DNA from: Diplodia intermedia
Taxonomy: Eukaryota > Ascomycota > Dothideomycetes > Botryosphaeriales > Botryosphaeriaceae
DNA: 64,000 bases
Assembly (NCBI GenBank): GCA_021495925.1
Contig: JAKEKT010000017.1
Coordinates: 62,001 to 126,000 of the forward strand
Reading direction: 5' to 3'
The position numbers were made by a program, and so were the translations under genes. The notes beneath the pieces are model-generated. The model did no database searches and was not told the origin of the DNA. It saw nothing but the letters and a program-made list of their open reading frames with translations. Below, in pieces: positions 1 through 11,222 of the stretch; within the stretch, counting starts at the first letter, position 1; each line of letters begins with the position of its first letter.

Positions 1-887
1 TCAACTACCTATATAAGATGAGTATATCGTCCCTTGTGGGTTTCAGAGGGCTCAAATCTTCCGTCATTGGAGTAGTATAGAGGGAGAAAGGGCATAGCCA
101 GGCAGGTGTATGTATACATGTTCTTTTTTACCTACTCGCGCTTATATCGTTCTTATAAACCATCCAGACCCTTCCTTTCCAACAAAATTACCTGCCTTCC
201 TATCACATATATGGACGAACGGGTAGAGAGCGGCGGAGTGCCTGTCAATATTAACATCATGACATGATCAAAGGTCATTCAGTGCAAAAAACCATTTGCC
301 ATCGACATCGACAGTACGAGCTTTATTTTCTCGAATATTTCTTACTCCAGGCCACACGCCACTAATATTAAGTACATTCTCTTGCTTCCTATCCCCCATC
401 ACCACCCCTTCCAAATATGTATTACTAGTAAGGATCGTCATGACGTCATATGTACCGGCGTCTTGTATGTCAAAAACCAGACTTCTCCCCTATTCTCCGT
501 TATGATACGAAGAAAGGCAGAGGAGTTGGTTTTTCTCGTAAATCGTCGTGATGTATATGGGTGTGCTTGTGTGCATGTATGGTTCGGAAAGCAGAACTTT
601 TTGAAAAGCAACCCTTCAGAGGAAACTGAGTCCCTCCCATTACAATTTCCCTTTGCTGCGTCGCTTGCAAAACGAAATGCCGATATATCCCAACTCAAAA
701 GAGTGTGGATTAAATGCAGGAAATCCAAAAGCGCCATTTGCTATGCATAAAAGGAACGACGTCACACCCTCCCAGTACGCAGAGGAGTGTTGGAAATTAT
801 TAAGGCTCAGAATGTTCAATCGGTCAAAAAAGTTGTACAGAGGGTAAAGGTCCGTGAGATCGTGGCACGATAGAACATGCTTCCTCT
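1..887. other. Left-edge non-coding stretch
   Basis: No gene is supported here. The stretch is more AT-rich than most of the window and has only short overlapping open frames without family resemblance. Its right part should contain the 3' untranslated region of the minus-strand wall-protein gene that ends at 888. Confidence 0.6.
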
Positions 888-2534
888 CTACAGAATCCAC
901 GCCAGACCCGCGACACCAGCGACGGCAGCAGCAGCCTCAACGGCGGCGAAACGGCCAGCCGCACCAGTCTGCAGACTAGGCTCGCTAACGGTTGCGGAAC
1001 CACTTACAGCGGCCGTGGCGGCTGCTGCGTTAACAGTGGCGTAGCTGGTGAGGGTCTTGCGCTGACCGTCGGGTAGAGTGGTGGTGGACAGAACGAGCGA
1101 GCTGACAGGCTGATCAACGTCGCCGCCCGTGTAGGTGGTCTTGAGGGTAGAGCCGGCCGAGTTCGTGCGCGTGATAACCTGGCCAGAAGAGTAGCTCGTC
1201 GGCTTCCAGGCGCTGGCGGCCGAGGTCGTGGTGACGGTGCTGCCGACAGAGTTGGTGGTCTCGACGACGACGCCGGCGGCGGTGGTCGTGCGGCCCTCGC
1301 TGTTGGTGATGGTCACCTTAGCCGTGGCGCCGACGACGGCAGACGAGGTGGAGGTGACGGTTTCGCCAGCCGTGTTGGTGGAGGTGACTTCGACGGGCAC
1401 GACGACGGCCTCGGTGGAGGTGGAGATCTCTGTAGTGCTGGCAGTGGTAGCCTCGGTGGTGCTCTGTTCTTGGGTGGTGGTGGAAAGGACAGTAGACGCG
1501 ACAGTGCTAGGTGCAGCTGTAGACGAAGGGGTTTCCAGGTTAGTGCTTGATTCCACATGCGCAGAAGAAGTCTCGGTCTTAGTAGTGGTGACAGGCGCAG
1601 CAGAGGTAGTAGAAGTAGCTGGAGAAGAAGACACGGATGAGTCACTGGCCGAAGAAGATTGGGTGGAGGATTGAGCCCCAGATTCGGATGTGCTCGACGC
1701 AGACTGAGACGTGCTCGCAGATTGAGACGCGCTCGTGGTCGGGGCATCCGAAGTGGTGGTCGTCGCGGCACTGCCGGACGAGGACGGCTCGGGGGATGAG
1801 GATTGAGCAGCTGTGCTGGACGTGGACGCACCTGAGGTAGACGCCTCCGACGTGGTCGCACTCGCGCTGGTCACGGGTGCAGAAGAAGTCGAAGACTCAA
1901 CTGTGGACGACTCGGACGGCGCGGCGGTGGTGGAGGGGACGGAGGTGGTGGCAACGGACGATGGGGAAATAGACGTACTGGCAGAGGTCTCAACAGCAGA
2001 CGACTCGGTCGTCTCCGGCGCCGTGCTCGACGGTGCGGACGTACTCTCCACGACCGCAGAGCTAGTCGGGGCGGCCGTGCTAGGGGCTGCAGAACTCTCT
2101 GCAGAGGCAGAGCTCTCGACGGGTGCAGAGCTCTCGGCAGGTGTGGAGCTCTCGGCAGGCGTGGAGCTCTCGGCAGGCGTGGAGCTCTCGGCGGATGTCG
2201 CTGCAGGGGCGCTGGACGCAGCGCTGGCGGCGGCGCTGCTCGACGTGTCTTGGCGCTTCCTCAGCTCGTTCTGCAATTGCTCGACCTGGGCGGCATCGGC
2301 GTCGTAGAGGGCCTCGACTTGGATCCACTCATCCTCGTACTTGGGGTCCTGGAAGGCGGGGTGCTCGGGGTTGCGGAGGGCGTCCGGGAGGGTGTCGGCC
2401 GGGAGGACGTTGAGCAGCTCTTCGACCTGGCTGCCGAGAGCAGGGGAGTCCCCGGTTGGTTGCAGCTGCTCGGCCTGCACGACGGCATTGGCGAGTGGCA
2501 GCGCGAGCAGCACGAAAGACCGGAAAGAGGGCAT
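888..2534 (-). CDS. Ser/Thr-rich GPI-anchored cell wall protein
   Basis: Single-exon gene of 548 residues. The N-terminus is a signal peptide (hydrophobic core FVLLALPLANAVV, likely cleaved near VVQA). A charged segment follows (about residues 22-92) ending in a KR dibasic site. The long central region is almost entirely Ser, Thr, Ala, Val and Pro and contains tandem six-residue repeats of the type ESSTPA. The C-terminus is a short alanine-rich hydrophobic tail ending AGVAGLAWIL, as expected for a GPI-attachment signal. Composition implies heavy O-mannosylation and exposure on the cell surface or wall. No catalytic domain is visible, so the role is structural or adhesive by inference. The repeats are a likely source of length differences between strains. 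The family is too low in complexity to name. Confidence 0.85.
   Translation of the reverse strand: MPSFRSFVLLALPLANAVVQAEQLQPTGDSPALGSQVEELLNVLPADTLPDALRNPEHPAFQDPKYEDEWIQVEALYDADAAQVEQLQNELRKRQDTSSSAAASAASSAPAATSAESSTPAESSTPAESSTPAESSAPVESSASAESSAAPSTAAPTSSAVVESTSAPSSTAPETTESSAVETSASTSISPSSVATTSVPSTTAAPSESSTVESSTSSAPVTSASATTSEASTSGASTSSTAAQSSSPEPSSSGSAATTTTSDAPTTSASQSASTSQSASSTSESGAQSSTQSSSASDSSVSSSPATSTTSAAPVTTTKTETSSAHVESSTNLETPSSTAAPSTVASTVLSTTTQEQSTTEATTASTTEISTSTEAVVVPVEVTSTNTAGETVTSTSSAVVGATAKVTITNSEGRTTTAAGVVVETTNSVGSTVTTTSAASAWKPTSYSSGQVITRTNSAGSTLKTTYTGGDVDQPVSSLVLSTTTLPDGQRKTLTSYATVNAAAATAAVSGSATVSEPSLQTGAAGRFAAVEAAAAVAGVAGLAWIL
2109..2195 (-). repeat. 18-bp minisatellite inside the wall-protein gene
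   Basis: About five copies of an 18-bp unit built around GAGCTCTCGGCAGG lie in frame and encode the repeated TPAESS/APVESS units of the wall protein. Copies differ by one or a few bases. Confidence 0.85.
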
Positions 2535-3403
2535 CCTGAAGGGTCTGGAGCGGAAAAGTGGCGGGAGCGGCTCAAAAAGCGGGAGAGCGGTGATTGATAT
2601 GCGATCGCACGGCTAATGTCTACATGGCGCCACAGTCAGCGACGAGTGCGCGAGCGGAGGCGGGAGGACCGTGGTGAGGCTTACAGCAAGAACGAACAGG
2701 CCGGCAACGGGTGGCTTGCCTGACTTGGCGCGGCGAAAGCGGCAGCTGTGTAGCGAGTGCGATATTGCTTATACGGGCGCAGGCAGAGCGAGCGTGGGGC
2801 GCGTGGGCGGGGGAGATTGGGAGCGGGCGAGGTGAGGGACGGGAGGGAAACGGGCAGGAGATATGGCGGATATGTGCTTTGGGCGGGACGACTGCGGCGG
2901 TGGTCGATACGGGCAGGATCCAGCAGCTGTCACTGGCTTGGCCGTTCGCACTTGCCCCCTGCGCAGCACCGTTCCGCGCGCCATCGCAGCCACTGCGCTC
3001 GACAGCTAACGGAGCTACCGTGCGTTGAAACCGCTCACCTCACGCCAACGACAAGGCCCGAAAGCAAGCGGATCCCCTTAAAATACGCCTGTTATCAATT
3101 GTGTCGTCACATCCCCAGCATGCCTACGAGCGCATGACGTTCCCAGCTGCCCGACCCCGCTGCCGAAAAAGCAGGCGTGCAACACCGAAGCTTGACTTTT
3201 TTAGCCTCTATCGCTTTCCATCCATGCTGATCCACGGCCGGCCAGCATGCGCAGCGTCGCGGGAAGCAGACGCAGCTCGACCATGCTGCTTACAGTAGGC
3301 GCAGCGTCACACCCGCGGCTGCCGTGCTCCCGACCTACCCAACGCACCGCCGCACCGACCCCACCTGCACCCAAAAGCCCGGCCGAACCCGACACACGGG
3401 CTC

Positions 3404-3427
3404 TACTGTGTACTGTGTACTGTGTAC
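3404..3427. repeat. 7-bp tandem repeat (TACTGTG)
   Basis: Three full copies and a partial copy of TACTGTG in a gene-free stretch. Confidence 0.9.
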
Positions 3428-5927
3428 AGCACTGACTGCTCGTCCCCTCGCCCGTCAGGCTCCCAGCGGGCTGGGCCCTGGATTTCGGCAGCAATATATC
3501 GGCGGGAGAGGCTCCGGCGCACTCTCATCAAGACGCCGCACTGATATTGACAGCTGTTGACGCGGTGTCTCAGATCCATTGGTTCGTGGGCCAGGCAAGA
3601 GAACGACAGCGAATGGTACAGAAGACGGCTAGCCACTGTGAGCCGAGCGAGCGAGCTCGTGCGCGGCCGAGGCGCGTCGAGCAGCCTGCGAGCCCACGGT
3701 CGCCGCAGCTGCAGCCGCTCTGGTGACGGCAACAAGCCCTGGCTGGCGATTGTGCAACTGGTGTGCGCAGCTCATCACCGCCGTTATCAGACACCAGCGT
3801 GCGAAGACGGCAGGGCGAGGTTGTGTATGGGTTGCTATTCTTAGCCGCCGCCCGACAGCCCTGGAAGTGAAGTACAGCAGGCGGGCGGGCGGGCGGCGTG
3901 GTTCGCTGCTGATCGTCCAGGCTTGCATGTGGGCCTGGCCGGCGCCGCTGATCGCTGCGTGGCCGTCGCGTTTGTCACCGCGGCCGTGGCGCAGAGCCCG
4001 TCTGACTGGCTGGAGGCGTGGCCGAGCCGTGGAGCTGACGCTGCGGCTGTCTTGCCATGCCATGATTCCTCACGGCTGCGCTGACTTCCGAGACGTCGTC
4101 TCTGCCAGCCGTTCCTCCTCCACCAAGTTCCCCTATCGTCGTGCGTGCAGCGAATATACTGGCTTCGTGTTCCTCATCTAAGCAGCCCTGCACGACTCGT
4201 GCAGATGACTACATCTATCAATGCGCATAACAACCGCTTCCTCTTCATAGCCCAATCCCTGGTACAGTTGACGCCGAAACGGTCAGCCTTCGAGCGCATG
4301 GCTCCACTCTTCCCGGAACGATGAGCAAAACCGAAGCACGGATGCCACGATCGAGCCATTCCTTCCACCAGTCCATCCTTCGTATCCGAACGATCCAGAA
4401 AAGGCCGGATCCACGTGCTAAGCCTCCCCTCTACGCTCCCGTATCTGCACCTCCATCCCCACCCACCAATCGTCATCATCCCTATCACGAACTCAAAAAC
4501 ACACCGCATCGTCGGCGTCGTCCGTGTAAAAGAAGAAAAAGGCGGCGCGTCTCCAATCGTATCTACCGCGCCCCCTAATTGCTTACCTACGGCCGTCTGA
4601 TCGAACCTGGTGCTCGGCTTGACCGATTCGACCGCCATGCCGCCCGCAAGCGTGTACGCAATCCCGCCCTTTACTCATCCTCGTGTGTCTGTGTCTGTGT
4701 GGAGAACCGGACGCCTCTGATGGAAGGCCGCTCGAGGCGGTTCCTACGTTCCTTCGTGCCCGCGCCTCTTCCCCCCTCTTCCTCCATCCCTCATCCCCAC
4801 TCCCCACTCCCCCGGTACATACCCGTATCCCGCCGCTGGCGGTGACGTTTCCGGAGTCGCTCCAGAGAGAAACAGCCCTCAACCAAAAAAAAAAAGGGAC
4901 AGGAAAGGGAACACCTAAGCCTTCGCCCTGGCCTTCGCCACCACCAGAACGCCAGGGAAGAAAAAAGCGTGAGAGTGGACCGGCCAAAACGATGTCTCGC
5001 AGTGAACGCCATGCCGCAGTCACTTCGTATCACATGCTACGTGCAGCTGAACAGTAAGGAAAGGAAGACAAACCCCTTCTGGCATCATCCTACGTGAGAA
5101 GAGTGAGAAACCGGAGTTTCCTCTCTCTCCCCGAGCCTTTCCTAGCGGCCGGAGCGCGCCACTATCCACATCTTGCATTGGGCCTTTCGTCTTCCTTCTC
5201 CGCGGGCCATGTGGTGGGGGAGAAGAGCCAAAGAATGGTTGGTGTAATAATTCTTTCCCATCGCTTTCTCACTGTTCGCATATGAGAGGGGGGAGGGGGG
5301 GACGGAGCCACACCCCCGGGCCCGCGCCACCCGACTACCATTGGCGGGGCGGGAATAAGACTGGAGAAGAATGATGGACGGACGGTACGGTAGGGAGCAA
5401 AAGTTTTCTTCTTCCCACACGTTTCATCGTCATGAACAGAATTTAGAAGTCGAGTAAATAGAGAATGCAAGAAACTTTTCTTTTCCCTCTCTCGTGATGT
5501 CATTCATCTAATGCGAAACAAATTGGATAAGAAAAAAATTATAACAACACAGGTAGAATGACACACGCAGTCCAAGCGATGAAGCAAGGGAGGAGGGGAC
5601 ATAAAAAAAAAGGAGGGCCTGCCTGTATGTAGGTACCTGCCCTACTACGAACCCTCAACAACACACGGCGGCGTCCCCGGAAGCCCAGCCCAGTCCAGCC
5701 CAGCCCCCCCTCCATCCCTCCCTCCTCAGCACCAATGCACCAACAATCTGGTCCACCCACACTCCCCTCCCCATCCTCCCTGGCCGTTCAACCCGCTCTC
5801 TCCCGCGCAGCCCCAGCCCTACATCAGCCCGCTTCTTCCCCCGTTCCCCCGAGACAAAACAAACCCAAAAAATTCTCCCCTCTCTCCCCCCCAACCCAAC
5901 CACATCCCAACAACCCCTATCTGTCCA

Positions 5928-5955
5928 CAACAACAACAACAACAACAACAACAAC
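5928..5955. repeat. (CAA)n microsatellite
   Basis: About nine uninterrupted CAA units in a pyrimidine/AC-rich gene-free stretch. Confidence 0.95.
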
Positions 5956-6317
5956 CACCATCACCATTACTGCCGATTTCGTTCACGACTCTCGAAGCAA
6001 GAGACACGAACACAAAAGAAGAAAAACGGCAGCGAGATGCCAAGACATTCGTGACGATCCTCCTAGCAGGAAGGAAGGAAAAAAAAAAGAGAACTACCTC
6101 TCCTAAATTACTCGCCCGGCCAACTCTCCTCCCTCCGCACCCTGATCAAAGCTCCGCGCTTTTCTCCTCCCTCCCTCCCTATCCGTCCCCTTCCCATCCC
6201 CTACTACTAGTACCACTACCCGGGGCCAAAATGATTCAAATAATGCTCAAACCCTTATGCTCGCTTCTTCTTCGAAACCCTGATCGTCATCCAGCTTTCT
6301 TCTCTCTCGCTCAAGGA

Positions 6318-6342
6318 ACACACACACACACACACACACACA
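6318..6342. repeat. (CA)n microsatellite
   Basis: Twelve CA units, downstream of the RhoGAP stop codon on the minus strand. Confidence 0.95.
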
Positions 6343-6707
6343 AAAAGAAGAAGCATCCAAGACGCCGCGCTCCATCCATCTCTCTCTTCCCTTTTCATCA
6401 TCATGCAAGAACGAAAAAAAGATTCCGCCACGCAAAAATAATAAAAAAAGAAAAAAAAAGAGGCAAAAGGGATAATGACGCGAATCGCACGTGGAAACAC
6501 AAGGGGAAAAAAGGAAAAAGACAAGAGGAGCCACCGCAACCACCACCACCCTTCCGGACCGGAGTGGGAGGGCGCAGCCGAAATCCAACTCTCTCCTCTC
6601 CCTCCCCCCCCACCGGTTCAAGCGCTCGCCAAAACCCGAATTCAAACAGCGTGAGCTATATTCACAAGAGAGAAGAGGGAAGGGAAGACCAATCGCTCCC
6701 CCGGAGA

Positions 6708-9700
6708 CTAGACGTCCAGCATGGACCGAACTGTTTGCTGTTGCCTCGGCGACTGAGGGCGCGAGACCGTAGACCCTTCCTCGGGTGCCGTCTGAGCTGG
6801 TGCCGTCTGAGCAGGTGCCGCGTCAACAGGTGCCGCATTAGCAGGCGCAGCCTGAGCAGGTGCGGCCTGAACAGGTACTGCAGGAGGAGGCGACGTCGGG
6901 GCAGGCGCGAAGATATAAGGGACAGGCGCGCCTTGCATTGTGATAGCAGGCACCGGGCCACCCTCCACAGGAAGAACCTCCGGAGTCGCCGCGTTCACTG
7001 TCGCTAATGGAGCAGTGGAAGGAACCGTGCTCGCACTACCCGGCGTCTGCGTCGGCGTAACCTCCTCTGACTCGATCTTGGGAGGGGTGAGGCCCACCAG
7101 CTTCGCTTCCTCCTTTGCCTCGAGCAGAGTAATCGGCGGCGACGACTGCATGGGCCGAGGCAGCTGTTCCACCGAGCGACCTCTGCGATGATGTGTCAAG
7201 GCAGCCAGGCTGGATGTTGATCGATGCCCGGACCTTTCAGAACTAGGCGAGCTCGGGTCGGCGATACTGCTGGGTGGACTCTTCGCACGCTGCTTGGCTT
7301 CTTCCCGCTCCTTTCGCTCGGCAATCTTACCCCGGAACCAATCAAAAGGATTCTTCTTGTCTCCTTCTCTGTTCTCAGCCCAAGCGGGATTCGAACTTGA
7401 GGCTTCAATGGGATCAAGACTCAGGCTTTTGCGGCCGCCCTTCGAACTGACCGAACTCATGCTCTGTTCGGCTCCTGAGACAGAACCGAAATTGTTCTCG
7501 TTCACCGGCTTGGAGCCTTCCTTCCTGTGAGAAAGGCGCCAGCCATGCTTCCTTTCCTTCTCAGCGCCCTCAGCCCTTGAGGCATCGTCTCCATGCTCAG
7601 CTTCCGAGTAACCGCCGGAGACGGTTGAATGCGAACGCATGGATGCGCTGGGTGACATGCTGGGTTCGAGCGGGTTAGCGCTCGCTGTTGCCTTTGGGGG
7701 TGAATTCTCAGCTATCGGTGCAATATGAGGTCCTTGGTCTTTGACTGGCGTACCTGCCGCAACTCCCCCTGGAAGTGGAGATGGTGGCCCTCCCACGTGA
7801 GATCCATGGAGCGAGTTGGTGGAGCTTGCCGCGCTTGGGTTGGTGCTCGGAGCGCGCTTCTTCTGCAGCTTGTTGGGCCTGCGCTTTTCCTTGGCCTCGG
7901 TATCCGAATGGGGCGACGATTGGAACATGCTTGAGAAAGAACGGAATCCTGAAGCCTCTCGATCAGAGCTCTCACCTCTAGACTTCTGCGGGGTTTGGTT
8001 ATGGGGCAGAAGGCTAGTTGGGTACGGAGCTGGACCATGGGGCAGAAGCCCGGTCGAGGAAGTCACGCTTGCTGGGGGCGCCAACGGAGTGGTGTCTTCA
8101 CTTGAGGGTGCCGTGATCATGTGAGAAGGCCTCGTGGGAGGGCCGAAGGCCTCAACCGGCTTGGCGGGCTCTGCGATGGAAATCGAGGCGACGGCGGGAG
8201 ACCTGGGAGCGCCTGGACTTTGCTCGTTGTGATCTCGGGAGAACCGCTTTCCGGCGATCGCCGGAGATTTCTTCGACGGCACCGTATTGCTCCTATGGAC
8301 GCCACTTGAAAACTGCGTTTGGACTGGGCTCGGAGTGGCTATGTTGTTTGAAGCCTTCGATTTCCTGGACGACACGGACACATTCCTCCTGATCATTCCC
8401 TGCTTGCGGACACTTTCAGCACCAGCGCTAGCATTCGATGACGATCTGCCGATGGTGGTCTTGGAGCGGGTCGGTGTAGTTGGAGCTTTCCCCGATGGGG
8501 TCGAGGGTCCACTCTCGACCTCTTCCACCGTCTTAGGATCGGCCTCGGTACCCTGCATACCAATGAGGAAGTTGTCTTGATTTTCGATGAGGAAAATCAG
8601 CACATCCTGGCTGAGACGATACTCGGGCGGGGCCATGTCGTGAGTGGGGTGGGACAGAATTCCAGGCTGGAAGATGGCGGCAAGGTTCGCAGTCGTCATC
8701 TTGTTCAGGTCGGATTTGGAAGCAAAGACAGCGAGAAGGTCCAGAATGTACAAGAGAAGCTGACGGTTGAGGGGAGGCAACTCCGTGATGAGTCTCTGAT
8801 AGACTCGAATCGCCTTGTCCATGTCGAATTCTCCAATGCTCTCTTTTTGACCATCCATTGGGCCCACGGCCTGGGCCTGGTGGTTGCGCAGCGGATCTCT
8901 AAACAACTCGTAGAATTCCAGAGGGATGATGGGCTCGGGCAGTTGGTTGAAGTATCGGCGGAGAATATTGGCGGCATCGTGCACGGTGTAGCCGGTCCAG
9001 TCAAGGCCCTTTCCGTAGCGGTCGGGCGAGTTGAACGCCTCCCGTAGCTCCTTGATGCGCTTCTCGGACCCGCTCAGACGGAAGATGCCTTCCACGTCAA
9101 CAGCTACGCGCACCGGTTGGTTAGCAGACGGCGCATGACTTGGGGGGCCTAAGACTCACCTTTTTCCTTGAGAAAAACCCCGCATTTCGCGACGACAATG
9201 GGCACGTAGCCGTAGATGTAGCTCTCGCCCTCCTCATTGAACAAAGAGATTGCGACGTTGGCATACTTGATGCTGTCTTGGAGAGGCACCCCAAAAATGC
9301 CCCGGGGCTTCTCTGGCTCTGCGTAGTAGAAAGAGATCAGCTCACGACACAAAGTGACAGCGCTAAAGGCAATCTGGAGGGGCCGGAAGACGGCTCTCGC
9401 CAGGCGGCCGATTTGCCGACTGACAGCAGCCGCGGCGCGAATGCGAAGCCTGACAAAGGTCGTCCGCATGCGCCTCCAGAGGTGGAGGAACCCACCCTTG
9501 TCCTCGTCCTTCTTCGGATTCCCGCGCTTGAATTGTCTCCACCACGAGGTCAGGTCGCGCTTCGAGGGCACGTCGCCGGCCTGGCTGCCCACGGGCTGCG
9601 GCTGGTCCCATTGGCGGGCGCCCGAGCCACTGGGTTGGGCTTGGTGCGGCATGTCGGCAGGCTGCTGCGACGAGGGCGGGTCGCCTCTCGCTCTTGGGGA

Positions 9701-9724
9701 CGGAGAGTGCTGGCGTTGTCGCAA
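6708..9724 (-). CDS. Sac7/Bag7-type RhoGAP
   Basis: GTPase-activating protein for Rho-family GTPases, expected to act on Rho1 in cell-wall integrity and actin control. Exons on the minus strand are 9724-9496, 9318-9160 and 9103-6708, giving 927 residues. The splice at 9495-9319 restores the family context between the basic KRGNPKKDEDK segment and GIFGVPLQDSIKYANVAIS. The splice at 9159-9104 joins FLKEKA to VDVEGIFRLSGSEKR. The RhoGAP domain spans roughly residues 80-315 with the arginine finger in GIFRLSG. The remaining 600 residues are a Ser/Pro-rich disordered tail ending RSMLDV. The start at 9724 is the first ATG of the frame; another in-frame ATG (MPHQAQ) follows 24 codons later. Intron 1 is 177 nt with no in-frame stop, so retention would add 59 residues. 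The gene is divergent from TIM9. Confidence 0.9.
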
Positions 9725-10835
9725 TGGCGGCAGGCGGAGGCTCGCGAGAGTACCGGCAGGCGGATCCTAAAATAGCGAAGGCGAAGCGAGGACGAGTCGC
9801 GGCTTGACAATGCGGCCGCTCGTGCAGACGGGCGGCGGGATCTGAGGCGCAGCGGGCTCTGACCGGGCTCTGAGGCTTGGACGGCGCGCAGGGCGTGCGG
9901 GTGCAGCGCGCTGGCTGGGAGGGCAGAAGCCTGGGTGTGAGGCGGCGGCTGCAGGACGGCCGTTGCTGTCGGAGGTCGTGAAACGTGAGGAAACGCGAGT
10001 TTTCGCGGGCGCGGGTGATGTAATGCGATGATATATGCTGGTGGCTCGTCGCAGGGCGCCAGGGTCAGACGTGCGGCTGGTCCAGGAAAGGATCGGAGGG
10101 AGACGCTGGGTGTGTGCGAGAAGAAGCGCAGGCAGGACCTGCTGGGTGGCTGATGCTGCGTGTCTCCCGATGAGGAAGCCCCTAGGTTGCCCGTCGGCGC
10201 CCAGGCTAATACGAGAGACGCTGCAGCAGAGTGAGCACGCGCCGGGCTGGCAGCGCAGAGGGAGGCTGTGGCGGGAGCGAGTGCGCGGCGGCGGGCGTTG
10301 GTGTTTTGGGCAGGCCAGGGGAGCTTGGGCAGTCGAGCAGGAGAAGCAACGGCTAAAATAAGACTTGGGGACCTGGCCTGCTAGCTGGGAGCCGTGGTGG
10401 ACGCGGCGTGCCGACAGATGCAGAGCGCTGGCGAGCCGCTGCCGCCCCAGCCAGAGCCCCAGCCTGTGGCCGCGCAGAGCTCCGCGGTCCCCTCGGGGCG
10501 TGCTGCCTCGTGGGCGCGGTCCAAGCCTAGCAGCACGCCAGGTCTCCAGCGCCAGGCCGTGCTCTGGCGGCGCTAATCGCCTCTGTCAGGGTCTGTTGCT
10601 CTGTTCAAGCAGCGCAGCGCGTCTCATCAGGCGGTTCGCGGCCGCGCCGAGCCAAGCCGCCCCGTGGGCTACGTCAGGCCCGAAAAGTTGTGACTATCAA
10701 AGCTCCAAGCCAGGCACACTCCAATCCCTCCGCACCCACGCACCGGACCAGCACACCGCAACCACCGCATCATCGCCCCGCCCAATCCGTGACAGCTGGC
10801 CGTCTCGTGACTCGCGCAAGCAAGCTTCTGCAACA
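9725..10835. promoter_or_regulatory. Divergent intergenic region, RhoGAP / TIM9
   Basis: 1.1 kb GC-rich stretch between two divergent genes. It must hold both promoters and 5' leaders. No obvious TATA box and no additional gene were seen. Confidence 0.5.
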
Positions 10836-11222
10836 ATGGACGGGTGAGCGCCCCAGCCGTGCACCGAGCCCACGGCCGCGTCTTGCTAACAGGTGCCGCC
10901 GCAGTCTTACGGGTGCCGAGCAGCGCGAGCTGCAGAGCCGCATGGAGCGCAAGCAGATGAAGGAGTTCATGACGGTGCGCTGCGCGATGGCGTCTCCCCC
11001 GGCCCCGCCTGCTAATTGGCGCCGCAGATGTACTCCAACCTCGTCCAGCGCTGCTTCGACGACTGCATCAACGACTTCTCCACCAAGTCGCTGGGCTCGC
11101 GCGAGGAGGGCTGCGTGATGAAGTGCGTCGACAAGATTCTGAAGGGCTCTGAGCGTCTCGGCAACCGCTTCCAGGAGCAGAACGCCGCCATGGCCCAGTC
11201 CGGTGCCCTCCCCGGCAGGTAG
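10836..11222 (+). CDS. TIM9: Mitochondrial import chaperone subunit Tim9
   Basis: Small Tim protein of the mitochondrial intermembrane space. Tim9 pairs with Tim10 to escort hydrophobic carrier proteins to the TIM22 translocase. Exons are 10836-10843, 10905-10974 and 11028-11222, giving 90 residues. The twin CX3C motifs are C35-FDD-C39 and C55-VMK-C59, 15 residues apart, and are flanked by the family-typical EFMTMYSNLVQRC and KGSERLGNRFQEQNA segments. Exon 1 is only 8 nt (ATG, GAC and two bases). Intron 1 has branch sequence GCTAAC followed by two AGs at 10892 and 10904. The second is chosen because the first lies only 2-3 nt from the branch adenosine. Both keep frame and differ by four residues near the N-terminus. 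Confidence 0.95.

Larger units (their letters stand above)
2535..6707. other. Gene-free stretch with simple repeats (4.2 kb)
   Basis: I find no gene with family resemblance or a convincing spliced frame. The left part is the promoter side of the wall-protein gene. From about 4.4 to 6.7 kb the plus strand is strongly pyrimidine-rich (long CT/CCC runs) with trinucleotide and dinucleotide repeats. The right end must include the 3' UTR of the RhoGAP gene that ends at 6708. Many open frames exist on both strands but are mutually overlapping and low in complexity. Confidence 0.55.

Noticed and set aside
6051..7007. A 318-codon plus-strand frame.
   Set aside because: Low-complexity Lys/Arg/Pro-rich translation that spans microsatellites and then overlaps the end of the well-supported RhoGAP gene on the other strand.
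7386..7402. tRNA B-box look-alike (GTTCGAATCCC on the minus strand).
   Set aside because: Lies inside the RhoGAP coding sequence, and no A-box or cloverleaf arms could be paired around it.
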